Assembly: GCF_028475105.1 (NCBI RefSeq)
Contig: NZ_CP116936.1
Coordinates: 6,075,501-6,139,500, forward strand
Source of the DNA: Micromonospora sp. LH3U1
Lineage (GTDB): Bacteria; Actinomycetota; Actinomycetes; Mycobacteriales; Micromonosporaceae
Length of the DNA stretch: 64,000 nucleotides
Direction: 5' to 3'
Shown here: piece by piece, positions 15,389 to 23,687 of the stretch
Numbering within the stretch: position 1 is the stretch's first letter
How the letters are laid out: every line of letters begins with the position of its first letter
The notes under the pieces: generated by a model
Told to the model about the DNA's origin: nothing
The model's input: only the letters and a program-made list of their open reading frames with translations
Database searches by the model: none
Translations under genes and position numbers: made by a program

Positions 15389-16695
15389 CGGGCACCTCCG
15401 GCAATGACCTCGATCGCGGCCCGGCGCTCCGGGCGCAGGGTGGCCGCGGCGGCCCGAACCTGCTCCTCGGTGACCTCGCCGACGAGCCGGGGCAACTCGT
15501 TGAGCAGGCCGGGTTCGCCGCGTTGCTGCTCCAGCACGGCCATTTGCAGCGCCCGGCCGAGCACCGCGTCGGTGTCCCGCAGCAGGTGGGTCGCCATCCG
15601 GGCCTGGGTGCGGGCCAGCTCGCCGTCGGTCAGCCCGTCAATGGCCAGCCGGTCCAGTTCCTCGTCGATGGTGCGCAGCACCTTGTCCACGTCGCCACCG
15701 GGTGGCAGGTGCGCCTGCAACAGCAGCGCGGTGGGGTCGCGTACGTCGAACGGGTCGCCCATGAAGCCGAGGTATCCGCCGAGGCTGCTCACCGTGCGGT
15801 CCCGCTGCACCAGGCGCTCGACCAGCCGCGACGCGTCGCCGTCGGTGAGCACCTCGGCCAACACCACGTACGGCAGGTAACCGGCGAAATCGGTGACCGG
15901 GTCGGGCACGCGCCAGGCGCCGGCCACCGCCGGCAGCGGTGCCAGAGCATCGGTGTACGAGGTACGACGCTCGGCGGTCAGGTCGGGCTCGGTGAAGTCG
16001 GGCCGCTTCGGAGCCGGCCGGGCGGGTACGTCCCCGAAGTGCCGGGTGACCAGCTCGGTCGCCTCGGCCACGTCGATGTCGCCGCTGACGGCGAGGACCG
16101 CGTTGCCACTGGCGTAGTAGCGGCGGAAGAAGTCCGCGGCGTCGGCGACGGTCGCCGACTCCAGATCGTCGAAGGAGCCGTAGCCGTCGTGGGCGTTCGG
16201 GAATGTGTCGAACATGACCGGCGGCAAGGTCAGCCAGGGAAAACCGCCGTACGGCCGGTTGAGGACGTTGACCCGGATCTCCTCCTTGACCACGTCGACC
16301 TGGTTACGCAGGTTCTCCTCGGTCAACCGGGGGCCGCGCATCCGGTCCGCCTCCAGGAACAGCGCGCGTTCCAGCGCGTTGCTCGGCAGCGTCTCGAAGT
16401 AGTCGGTGTAGTCCAGGTGGGTGGAGCCGTTGAAGGTGCCACCCGCGCCCTGCACGTGCCGGAAGTGGGCCAGCTTCTCCAGGTTTTCCGAGCCCTGGAA
16501 CATCAGGTGCTCGAAGAGATGGGCGAAGCCGGTGCGCCCCTCCGGCTCGGAGCGGATCCCGACGTCGTAGACCACCGCCACCCCGATCACCGGGGCACTG
16601 CGATCGGGGGTGAGCACCACCCGCAGGCCGTTGTCGAGGGTGAACCGCTCGACCGGATACTTCGTCGCTGGAATTCTGGATCTCCGCGAAGCCAC
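15385..16695 (-). CDS. M16-family zinc peptidase, catalytic subunit
   Basis: A 436-aa zinc peptidase of the pitrilysin/processing-peptidase group. The inverted zinc motif H59-L-F-E62-H63 is present and the third ligand Glu falls in K-E-E-I-R near residue 140. No signal peptide. It is the first gene of the M16 pair, and its start lies 10 nt after the stop of the flavin monooxygenase gene on the same strand. Likely degrades peptides together with the 14045-15388 product. Confidence 0.9.
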   Translation of the reverse strand: MASRRSRIPATKYPVERFTLDNGLRVVLTPDRSAPVIGVAVVYDVGIRSEPEGRTGFAHLFEHLMFQGSENLEKLAHFRHVQGAGGTFNGSTHLDYTDYFETLPSNALERALFLEADRMRGPRLTEENLRNQVDVVKEEIRVNVLNRPYGGFPWLTLPPVMFDTFPNAHDGYGSFDDLESATVADAADFFRRYYASGNAVLAVSGDIDVAEATELVTRHFGDVPARPAPKRPDFTEPDLTAERRTSYTDALAPLPAVAGAWRVPDPVTDFAGYLPYVVLAEVLTDGDASRLVERLVQRDRTVSSLGGYLGFMGDPFDVRDPTALLLQAHLPPGGDVDKVLRTIDEELDRLAIDGLTDGELARTQARMATHLLRDTDAVLGRALQMAVLEQQRGEPGLLNELPRLVGEVTEEQVRAAAATLRPERRAAIEVIAGGAR

Positions 16696-16705
16696 GGAAC
16701 CGACC

Positions 16706-17821
16706 CTAGCGCGTCGACACCCCCACCACCCGCGACCTCAGCGGAGCCGCCGCGACCGGGGCGCTGACGAGGGGCAGCACCTCGGCACCAACCCGCTCGG
16801 CCTCCTCCCGGTGCGGCCAGCCGGAGAGGATGAACTCGTCGACGCCGAGGGCGGCGTACTCATCGATGCGGGCCGCGACCTCGGCGTAGCTGCCGACCAG
16901 CGCGGTGCCGGCGCCCTCGCGGACCAGGCCGACGCCGGCCCAGAGATTCGGTGCGACGGTGAGCCCGTCGGTCCGGCCGGCGTTCAGTGCCGCCATCCGG
17001 GACTGGCCCACCGAGTCCATCCGGCGGAACCTTGCCTGAGCGGCGGCGATCCGGTCCGGGCTCATCCCGGCCAGCAGGCGGTCGGCTTCCGCCCACGCCT
17101 CGGCGCCGGTGGGTCGGGCGATGACGTGCAACCGAAGGCCCGTACGCAGGGTGCGGTCGTGCTCGGCGGCGAGCGCCCGGATCCGGGTGACCCGGGCCGC
17201 GATCGCGGCTGGCGGCTCGCCCCACATCAGGTACACGTCGGCCTGCCGGGCGGCCACCGTCTCGGCGGTGGGGGACGCGCCGCCGAAGTAGACCGGCGGC
17301 GGGTCGGCGAGCGGGGTGGCCAGGCCGCCGCCGTCGACGCGGTAGTGCTTCCCCGCGTAGTCGAAGGGCCGTCCGGCCCAGGCGCGGCGGAGCACGTCGA
17401 TGAACTCGCCGGTGCGCGCGTAGCGGTCGTCGTGCCCGAGGAAGTCGCCGTACGCCCGCTGCTCGGCCGGGTCGCCGCCAGTCACGATGTTGAGGGACAG
17501 CCGGCCACCGGAGATGGCCTGGAACGCCTCGGCCTGCTGGGCGATCAGGGTGGGCAGCGCGAAGCCGGCCCGGACCGCGACAAGCATGCCGAGCCGCTCG
17601 GTGTGCTGGGCGACCGCCGCGCAGACGATCCACGGGTCGGGGCAACCGGCGCCGACCGGCGTGAGCACGGCGGTGAAACCGTGCGTTTCGGCGGCCCGGC
17701 CGACCTCAGCCAGGTACGCCACGGTGGCGGCCCGGTCGTGCCGGGCGGCACCCGCGGTGACGGTGGCGGCACCGACCTGGTCGCCGTCGCCGGAGGTGGG
17801 CAGGAACCAGTGGAAGGTCAT
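16706..17821 (-). CDS. ssuD: LLM-class flavin-dependent monooxygenase, SsuD-like
   Basis: A 371-aa bacterial luciferase-like monooxygenase that would release sulfite from alkanesulfonates using FMNH2 and O2. The N-terminal F-H-W-F-L-P, the S-G-G-R-L-S-L-N-I-V-T-G-G-D block near 130, the Y-R-V-D-G-G and P-P-V-Y-F-G-G-A-S segments, and the total length fit SsuD. It is divergent from a sulfonate/nitrate-type ABC transporter across an operator-containing region, which supports the assignment. No NAD(P)H:FMN reductase (SsuE) gene is adjacent. Other LLM substrates cannot be excluded. Confidence 0.82.
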   Translation of the reverse strand: MTFHWFLPTSGDGDQVGAATVTAGAARHDRAATVAYLAEVGRAAETHGFTAVLTPVGAGCPDPWIVCAAVAQHTERLGMLVAVRAGFALPTLIAQQAEAFQAISGGRLSLNIVTGGDPAEQRAYGDFLGHDDRYARTGEFIDVLRRAWAGRPFDYAGKHYRVDGGGLATPLADPPPVYFGGASPTAETVAARQADVYLMWGEPPAAIAARVTRIRALAAEHDRTLRTGLRLHVIARPTGAEAWAEADRLLAGMSPDRIAAAQARFRRMDSVGQSRMAALNAGRTDGLTVAPNLWAGVGLVREGAGTALVGSYAEVAARIDEYAALGVDEFILSGWPHREEAERVGAEVLPLVSAPVAAAPLRSRVVGVSTR

Positions 17822-17857
17822 CGCGAAGTCGCCTCTCTGCCGATCACCGAGTGCCAG

Positions 17858-17974
17858 TTACCCTAGCAAGCTGGTAGGAAATACCGACATAACTGAGACG
17901 CACCATCCCGCCATGTGGATGAGCCTTGACGCTGACCGCAGCCTGGCCCACTCTTCCTACCAACTAAGTAGGAA
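17858..17974. promoter_or_regulatory. Paired operators between ssuD and the ABC transporter genes
   Basis: A perfect inverted repeat TTCCTAC-7 nt-GTAGGAA (17954-17974) lies 20 nt before the transporter start. A degenerate copy with the same GTAGGAA half-site and spacing (ACCCTAG-7 nt-GTAGGAA, 17860-17880) lies 38 nt before ssuD. Each gene of the divergent pair therefore has its own site. The Rrf2 regulator encoded at the end of the transporter operon is the natural ligand. Confidence 0.6.
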
Positions 17975-17994
17975 TACTGCGGATTGGATGGACG

Positions 17995-19059
17995 ATGAGA
18001 CGGCTCCCCCTGCGCCGGTTGGTCACCCTGGCCACCCTCGCCGTGGTCGGCGCGGCGACCCTGGGCAGCACCGCCGCGTGCGGCGACGACAGCGAGGGCG
18101 CGAGCGGCAGCTCCGGCCCGGTGACGCTGCGCCTCGGCTACTTCCCCAACATCACCCACGCGTCGGCGGTCGTCGGCGTGGAGAAGGGCATCTTCGCTGA
18201 GAAGCTCGGTGCCAACGTCAAGCTGGACCCGAAGACCTTCAACGCCGGCCCGGCCGCCATCGAGGCCGTTTTCTCCGGCGCGCTGGACGCCACCTACATC
18301 GGTCCGAACCCGACCGTGAACGCCTTCTCCAAGTCCAAGGGCGAGGCCGTCCGGGTCGTCTCCGGTGCGGCCTCCGGCGGCGTCGCGCTGGTGGTCAAGC
18401 CCGGCATCACGGGCGCACAGGACCTGAAGGGCAAGAAGATCGCCACCCCGCAGCTGGGCAACACCCAGGACGTGGCGATCCGTTACTGGCTCAAGCAGCA
18501 GGGCCTCACCACCACCAAGGAGGGTGGTGGCGACGTCAAGATCGTGCCGCAGGAGAACGCCCAGACGATCGAGACGTTCAACAGCGGCGGGATCGACGGC
18601 GCCTGGGTGCCCGAGCCGTTCGTCTCCCGCCTGGTCAACGCCGGCGGCAAGGTGCTGGTCGACGAGCGTGACCTGTGGCCGGACAAGAAGTTCGTCATCA
18701 CCAACCTGTTGGTCAGCACGAAGTTCCTCAAGGCGCACCCGGACGTGGTGCAGAAGCTGGTCGACGGCCAGGTGGCCGCCAACGAGTTCGTCAACAGCAA
18801 GCCCGACGAGGCGCAGCAGGCCATCTCCGACGCGATCGGCAAGATCACCGGCAAGCCGCTGGACCTGAAGCTGATCAAGCAGGCGTGGCCGACCTTGGAA
18901 TTCACCAACGACCCGATCTCCTCCTCCCTGAAGGCCGGGCTCGACCACGCCGTCGACGTGGGACTGACCGAGCCGGTGGACCTCAAGGGCCTGTACGACC
19001 TGACGTACCTCAACAACGCGCTCAAGGCGCAGGGGAAGCCCGAGGTCGTCCAGCCATGA
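17995..19059 (+). CDS. ssuA: Sulfonate/taurine-type ABC transporter substrate-binding lipoprotein
   Basis: A 354-aa lipoprotein. It has a signal peptide with lipobox S-T-A-A-C (Cys about residue 29), then a Gly/Ser linker and an NMT1/SsuA-type periplasmic-binding fold (V-T-L-R-L-G-Y-F-P-N-I-T-H-A near 41; G-A-W-V-P-E-P-F near 203). Binds the substrate outside the membrane and delivers it to the permease. The order is binding protein, ATPase, permease, Rrf2 regulator, all within 17 nt or overlapping. Sulfonate specificity is inferred from the divergent ssuD; nitrate- or pyrimidine-type ligands use the same fold. Confidence 0.82.
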   Translation: MRRLPLRRLVTLATLAVVGAATLGSTAACGDDSEGASGSSGPVTLRLGYFPNITHASAVVGVEKGIFAEKLGANVKLDPKTFNAGPAAIEAVFSGALDATYIGPNPTVNAFSKSKGEAVRVVSGAASGGVALVVKPGITGAQDLKGKKIATPQLGNTQDVAIRYWLKQQGLTTTKEGGGDVKIVPQENAQTIETFNSGGIDGAWVPEPFVSRLVNAGGKVLVDERDLWPDKKFVITNLLVSTKFLKAHPDVVQKLVDGQVAANEFVNSKPDEAQQAISDAIGKITGKPLDLKLIKQAWPTLEFTNDPISSSLKAGLDHAVDVGLTEPVDLKGLYDLTYLNNALKAQGKPEVVQP

Positions 19060-19835
19060 CGTCGACCACGACGGCGCCGGGGAGCGCGACCACCGCGGTC
19101 GCGCTCTCCGGCGTGACCAAGGTGTACGGGCGCGGGGCGAACGCCGTCCTGGCCCTGGACGGTGTGTCGCTGGACGTCGCGCCCGGCGAGTTCGTCTGCC
19201 TGGTCGGTGCGTCCGGCTGCGGCAAGAGCACTCTGCTCAACCTGGTGGCCGGGCTGGACCGGGTCAGCGGTGGGCAGATCACCCTGGCCCGCGACGCCAA
19301 ACCGGGCCTGATGTTCCAGGAGCCGGCGCTCTTCCCGTGGCTGACCGTCGACGCCAATGTGGAGGTGCCACTAAAGCTGCGCCGGCTGCCCCGAGCCGAG
19401 CGACGTAAGCGGGTCGCCGAGCTGCTGCGTACGGTGCACCTGGCCGACTTCGGCCGTAAGCGCCCGCACGAGCTCTCCGGCGGGATGCGGCAGCGGGTCG
19501 CGCTGGCCCGCACCCTGGCCCTGGACACCCCGGTGCTGCTCATGGACGAGCCGTTCGGCGCGCTGGACGCGATGACCCGGGACATCCTGCACGACGAGCT
19601 GGAACGGATCTGGTCCGAGCGCAAGCTCTCGGTGCTCTTCGTGACGCACAACGTCCGCGAGGCCGCTCGGCTGGCCGACCGGATCATCCTGCTCTCCAGC
19701 CGGCCCGGTCGGATCATCTACTCCACCGAGGTGAACATCCCGCGCCCTCGTCGGATCGACTCCCCCGAGGTCGCCGCCATCGCCGCCGAAGTCACCGAGC
19801 GGCTCCGTACGGAGGTGGGCCGGCATGGCCAGTGA
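19056..19835 (+). CDS. ssuB: ABC transporter ATP-binding protein (SsuB/TauB-like)
   Basis: A 259-aa ABC ATPase. Walker A is G-A-S-G-C-G-K-S-T near 52, signature L-S-G-G-M-R-Q-R near 143, Walker B V-L-L-M-D-E-P-F-G-A-L-D near 164, and the switch His in V-T-H-N-V. The P-F-G-A-L-D wording is typical of the SsuB/TauB/NrtD group. ATG 19056 overlaps the upstream stop (ATGA), so it is coupled. It overlaps the permease by 11 nt. Confidence 0.88.
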   Translation: MTSTTTAPGSATTAVALSGVTKVYGRGANAVLALDGVSLDVAPGEFVCLVGASGCGKSTLLNLVAGLDRVSGGQITLARDAKPGLMFQEPALFPWLTVDANVEVPLKLRRLPRAERRKRVAELLRTVHLADFGRKRPHELSGGMRQRVALARTLALDTPVLLMDEPFGALDAMTRDILHDELERIWSERKLSVLFVTHNVREAARLADRIILLSSRPGRIIYSTEVNIPRPRRIDSPEVAAIAAEVTERLRTEVGRHGQ

Positions 19836-20709
19836 CACCCTCACCAGTTCGGCGCGTACCGACGCAGAGATCACCGGCCTCGACGCGCTGGAGATCGCCG
19901 GCCGGGACAAGGAGGTCTCCCGGGGCGCCCGGATCTGGGCAGCCACCTGGCCCAAGCTGGCCGCGCTCGCCATCGCCATCGCCACCTGGCAGTTCGTGGT
20001 CTGGTCGGGCTGGAAGCCGCCGTACTCACTGCCGGCCCCGCTGGAGGTCGGCCGCGAGCTGGTGGCCCAGGCCCAGGGCCCGCAGCTCTGGGACGGCCTG
20101 CTCACCACGCTGCAGCGGGCCGCCCTCGGGTACGTTTTCTCGGTCGCCGTCGGCCTGCTGCTGGGCCTCGCGGTGGCCCGGTCCACGGTGCTGCGCGCCG
20201 CCATCGGCTCGATGATCACCGCGTTGCAGACCATGCCGTCGATCGCCTGGTTCCCGCTGGCCATCCTGCTCTTCGAGCTGAGCGAGAAGGCGATCTTCTT
20301 CGTGGTGGTGCTCGGCGCGGCGCCGTCCATCGCCAACGGGGTGATCTCCGGCGTGGACTACGTGCCGCCGCTGCTGCTGCGCGCCGGCCGCAACCTGGGC
20401 GCCCGAGGGCTCAACCTCTACCGGTACGTCATCGCGCCGGCCGCCCTGCCGGCGATCGTCGCCGGGCTCAAGCAGGGTTGGGCCTTCTCCTGGCGCAGCC
20501 TGATGGCCGGTGAGCTGCTCGTGAGCGGAATCTCGCAGACCTCGCTCGGCGCCCAGCTCACCTACTCCCGCGAGTTGTCCGACGCGCCCTGGCTGCTCTC
20601 CACCATGATCGTCATCCTGGTCGTCGGCCTGGTTGTGGACGCCGCGTTCGGCGCGGCGGACAAGGCGATCCGGCGTCGCTGGGGCGTGCTCGACCAGGCG
20701 GGCAACTGA
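19825..20709 (+). CDS. ssuC: ABC transporter permease (SsuC/TauC-like)
   Basis: A 294-aa membrane protein with about six transmembrane segments. The EAA loop contacting the ATPase reads G-A-R-G-L-N-L-Y-R-Y-V-I-A-P-A-A-L-P near 195-212, typical of the BPD_transp_1 SsuC/TauC group. The first 45 residues are a cytosolic extension rich in Ala/Asp/Ser. Start ATG 19825 lies inside the ATPase gene. Confidence 0.88.
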   Translation: MASDTLTSSARTDAEITGLDALEIAGRDKEVSRGARIWAATWPKLAALAIAIATWQFVVWSGWKPPYSLPAPLEVGRELVAQAQGPQLWDGLLTTLQRAALGYVFSVAVGLLLGLAVARSTVLRAAIGSMITALQTMPSIAWFPLAILLFELSEKAIFFVVVLGAAPSIANGVISGVDYVPPLLLRAGRNLGARGLNLYRYVIAPAALPAIVAGLKQGWAFSWRSLMAGELLVSGISQTSLGAQLTYSRELSDAPWLLSTMIVILVVGLVVDAAFGAADKAIRRRWGVLDQAGN

Positions 20710-20712
20710 CCC

Positions 20713-21174
20713 GTGTACGTCTCCGCGCGCAGCGACTATGCGCTCCGGGCGATGCTCGCCGTCGCCGCCGCCAGCCGCGGTGGCGACGGCGACGGCGGTG
20801 GTGGTGGCGGCGGGTTGGTGAAGGCGGCCAGTCTGGCCGAGGTGCAGGACATCCCGCTCAGCTTCCTACAGGGCATCCTGCTCGATCTGCGCCGAGCTGG
20901 TCTGCTGCACAGCCATCGCGGCGCCGACGGCGGGTACGCGCTGACCCGCCCACCCGACCAGATCACCGTCGGGGACGTGCTGCGCGCGGTCGGCGGCTCG
21001 CTCACCACGGTGCGCGGTCTGCCGGCCGAGCGCGCCGGTTACCACGGGGTGGCCGCGGGGCTGACCGATGTGTGGCTGGCGGTGCACGGGGCCATCGCCA
21101 CGGTGGTCGACAGCACCACCCTGGCCAACCTGCTCACCCACAACTCGACCGACCACGCCCCCACCACCTCGTGA
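20713..21174 (+). CDS. Rrf2-family transcriptional regulator
   Basis: A 153-aa winged-helix regulator. The Rrf2 N-terminus Y-V-S-A-R-S-D-Y-A-L-R-A-M is intact, as are the recognition region (S-F-L-Q-G-I-L-L-D-L-R-R-A-G-L-L) and the wing (G-A-D-G-G-Y-A-L). A run of Gly/Asp (about 23-34) is inserted before helix 2. None of the three cysteines that bind an Fe-S cluster in IscR/NsrR/RsrR is present, so it is probably a non-cluster, CymR-like member. GTG start 3 nt after the permease stop, last gene of the operon. It likely controls the divergent ssu genes through the GTAGGAA sites. Confidence 0.85.
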   Translation: MYVSARSDYALRAMLAVAAASRGGDGDGGGGGGGLVKAASLAEVQDIPLSFLQGILLDLRRAGLLHSHRGADGGYALTRPPDQITVGDVLRAVGGSLTTVRGLPAERAGYHGVAAGLTDVWLAVHGAIATVVDSTTLANLLTHNSTDHAPTTS

Positions 21175-21281
21175 GCGGCGGAGGCGATGTGGTCGGGTCG
21201 GTGCCCCGCCAACCCGACCACACCTCGTACCGATCCTGACCGGGCCTGCCCCTCCGCCGGCACCGGTAGGCCGGTCGCTGC

Positions 21282-21482
21282 TCAGCCCACGTGTGCGACC
21301 GACGGGCCGGAGCCCGGGCCGCCAGGGCTGTGCAGCTCCACCAGACCGGCGGGAGCATTACCCGCCGGGGTGGCGTGCCAGGGCGCGAAGGCCGCAACCA
21401 TGGCGAGCAACAACCCGGCGAGCGCGACCGCGACCACCAGGATCAGTTCGCGCAGTGCACCCGAGCCGGCTCCGCCCGCCAT
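21282..21482 (-). CDS. Small single-pass membrane protein
   Basis: A 66-aa hypothetical protein. Residues 9-33 (L-R-E-L-I-L-V-V-A-V-A-L-A-G-L-L-L) form one transmembrane helix, followed by a Pro/Gly-rich exported tail. ATG 21482 has GGGAGGGG at good distance; GTG 21488 is in frame. Family not recognised, though small proteins of this style are common in Micromonosporaceae. It converges on the Rrf2 gene. Confidence 0.6.
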   Translation of the reverse strand: MAGGAGSGALRELILVVAVALAGLLLAMVAAFAPWHATPAGNAPAGLVELHSPGGPGSGPSVAHVG

Positions 21483-21672
21483 GGTCACCCCTCCCGTGCC
21501 GGGCCCCCCGCCCGACTTCCCCCCGCCGGTCAGCTTCGACCACGCCCAGCCGCCGCGCAGTCGGCCAGCCGACCCAGCGGAGGCTGATTACCGACTCAGA
21601 AACGTGGGCCGTGCGGCGCGTCCCGCTGTCCGGTCGGGCCGCACGGATAGCCAACCGGCCCGCGCAGACAAA

Positions 21673-21706
21673 ACCGACCCGCCCAGCCGAAGCGGGGCGG
21701 GTCGGT
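21673..21706 (-). terminator. Terminator of the DEAD-box helicase gene
   Basis: A perfect 12-bp inverted repeat (21673-21684 with 21695-21706). On the minus strand it is followed by TTTTGTC, 15 nt past the helicase stop. Confidence 0.75.
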
Positions 21707-21720
21707 CGAGGCTTACAAGA

Positions 21721-23034
21721 TCAGACGGTGCGGGGGCGGCGCGGGCGGCGGGACCGACCCGACGCGCGGTGCGCCGGCCGGGCGCCACCGTCGGCAGCCG
21801 AGCTGCCGGCCGTACGGACCCGACCAGCAGGCGCCGGCGGGGCCACGATGGTCACCGGCACTCCGGACGGCTCGCGAGCACCGGTCACCCGGGCCAGCGC
21901 CTCGCCATCGGAGCGCACCTGGACCGACTCGGGCCGGATACCGGCGGTGGCCATCAGCCGGGACACGTCCCGGCGCTGCTCGGGCAGGACCAGGGTGACC
22001 ACGGAGCCGGACTCGCCGGCCCGGGCGGTCCGGCCGCCCCGGTGCAGGTAGTCCTTCGCCTCGGTCGGCGGGTCCACGTTGACCACCATGTCCAGGCCAT
22101 CCACGTGGATGCCCCGGGCCGCCACGTCGGTGGCGACCAGGGCGGTCACCTGGCCGTTGCGGAACTGCTCCAGGATCCGGGTGCGCTGCGGCTGGGACTT
22201 GCCGCCGTGCAGCGCGGCCGCGCGTACGCCCTTGGAGAGCAACTGGCGGGCCAGCCGGTCGGCGCGGTGCTTGGTGCCCATGAACAGGATGGTGCGGCCC
22301 TCACGGGCGGCGATCCGGGTGAGCGCGTCGGGCTTGTCCAGCGCGTCGACGTGCAGCACGTGGTGGGTCATCGCGGTGACGGTGGCCGTGCCCGGGTCGA
22401 CCGAGTGGGTCACCGGGTTGCTCAGGAAGCGGCGGACCAGCCGGTCCACACCGCCGTCCAGGGTGGCGGAGAACAGCATCCGCTGCCCCTGCGGCGCGAC
22501 CTGCTCCAGCAGCTTGGTGACCTGCGGCAGGAAGCCCATGTCGGCCATCTGGTCGGCCTCGTCCAGCACGGTGATCTCGACCTGGTCGAGCCGGGCGTCA
22601 CCACGGTTGATCAGGTCGTGCAACCGGCCGGGGGTGGCGACAACCACCTCGGCGCCAGCGCGCAGCGCGTCCGCCTGCCGCTGCAACGACAGACCGCCGA
22701 CGACGGTGGTGCAGCGCAGCCCGACGGCGCGGGCGTACGGGGCCAGCGCGGTGGTGACCTGCTGGGCCAGCTCGCGGGTCGGCACCAGCACCAGGGCCAG
22801 CGGGCGACCCGGCCGGGCCTTACGGCCGGCGGTGCGGGACAGCAGCGCAAGCCCGAAGGCGAGGGTCTTGCCGGAGCCGGTACGACCCCGGCCCAGCACG
22901 TCCCGGCCGGCGAGCGAGTCGGGCAGCGTCGCCGTCTGGATCGGGAACGGCTCGGTGATGCCCTGCGCGGTCAGCGCGGTGAGCAGCGCCGGTGCCAGGT
23001 CGGTATGAGCGAAAGAAGGAATAACTGTGGTCAT
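21721..23034 (-). CDS. DEAD-box ATP-dependent RNA helicase
   Basis: A 437-aa DEAD-box RNA helicase. All core motifs are present: Q-motif near the start (F-P-I-Q), motif I G-R-T-G-S-G-K-T, P-T-R-E-L-A, D-E-A-D-Q-M, S-A-T, and H-R-G-G-R-T-A-R. The C-terminal 60 residues are basic and Arg/Pro-rich, a probable RNA-binding tail. Start ATG 23034 is chosen because GAGGAAGG precedes it; an upstream start at 23094 would add 20 atypical residues. It lies directly downstream of a cold-shock gene with a 223-nt structured leader, suggesting a role in cold adaptation or ribosome assembly (RhlE/CsdA-like). Confidence 0.92.
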   Translation of the reverse strand: MTTVIPSFAHTDLAPALLTALTAQGITEPFPIQTATLPDSLAGRDVLGRGRTGSGKTLAFGLALLSRTAGRKARPGRPLALVLVPTRELAQQVTTALAPYARAVGLRCTTVVGGLSLQRQADALRAGAEVVVATPGRLHDLINRGDARLDQVEITVLDEADQMADMGFLPQVTKLLEQVAPQGQRMLFSATLDGGVDRLVRRFLSNPVTHSVDPGTATVTAMTHHVLHVDALDKPDALTRIAAREGRTILFMGTKHRADRLARQLLSKGVRAAALHGGKSQPQRTRILEQFRNGQVTALVATDVAARGIHVDGLDMVVNVDPPTEAKDYLHRGGRTARAGESGSVVTLVLPEQRRDVSRLMATAGIRPESVQVRSDGEALARVTGAREPSGVPVTIVAPPAPAGRVRTAGSSAADGGARPAHRASGRSRRPRRPRTV

Positions 23035-23142
23035 GCGGAAGCCTTCCTCGACGCGGCACGTGTCGAGGGAGGGCGCCGAAGTCGGCGCTGTCAACCGGCG
23101 GCACGAGGCAGCCAGGACTCACAAGCACGAACCGATTGGAGT

Positions 23143-23208
23143 ACGGGCCGGCCCGCCGCCGGGCCGCCGCCTGCGTATGCAGACGGCGGCGAGGCGGGCC
23201 GGTCCCGT
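23143..23208 (-). promoter_or_regulatory. Long GC hairpin in the leader of the DEAD-box helicase
   Basis: An outer arm near 23143-23157 pairs with 23193-23208, and an inner stem (about 23165-23190) folds around GTAT. It lies between the cold-shock gene stop and the helicase start. No T-run follows on the minus strand, so it may be an RNA structure in the helicase leader rather than a terminator. Confidence 0.45.
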
Positions 23209-23257
23209 CACCGTCACACCCGGAGGGCGCGACAGGTAATGCTGACCAATCCGAAGA

Positions 23258-23461
23258 TCAGATCGGGCGGATGTTCTCCGCCTGCGGGCCCTTCTGGCCC
23301 TGGGTGACCTCGAACTCGACCCGCTGGTTCTCGTCCAGGCTCCGGTAGCCGGAGGACTGGATCGCCGAGAAGTGGGCGAAGACGTCAGCGCCGCCGCCGT
23401 CCGGGGTGATGAAGCCGAAGCCCTTGTCAGCGTTGAACCACTTCACGGTGCCAATAGCCAT
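23258..23461 (-). CDS. cspA: CspA-family cold-shock protein
   Basis: A 67-aa cold-shock domain that binds single-stranded RNA/DNA. RNP1 K-G-F-G-F-I and RNP2-like V-F-A-H-F motifs are intact, with the start M-A-I-G-T-V-K-W-F-N. ATG 23461 follows AAGGAGAC. Longer in-frame extensions upstream are not coding. It is followed by the DEAD-box helicase on the same strand; the pairing suggests joint RNA-chaperone activity. Confidence 0.95.
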   Translation of the reverse strand: MAIGTVKWFNADKGFGFITPDGGGADVFAHFSAIQSSGYRSLDENQRVEFEVTQGQKGPQAENIRPI

Positions 23462-23594
23462 GTGTTTCGTCTCCTTGACGGAACGTCGGACTCGCACTTG
23501 TTGCGTGCCCGAAGAGGAGCGCTCCGCGCGGGGATGCGCGAATCGCCTGTCGCTTCTGGTCGCCCCGCCCGGAGAACTCCGGACACAACAAAGA

Positions 23595-23623
23595 GCGCCT
23601 GGGGCCACAATCCCGCCAGGCGC
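23595..23623 (-). terminator. Terminator of the adnA-adnB operon
   Basis: A perfect 8-bp stem (23595-23602 with 23616-23623). On the minus strand it is followed by CTCTTTGTTG, about 65 nt past the adnB stop and upstream of cspA. Confidence 0.55.
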
Positions 23624-23687
23624 ACACAGAGTCTCTGGTAACCAAAACTGCAACCCGGTCAACCTACCACGGATTTTCCCGCCGCGG

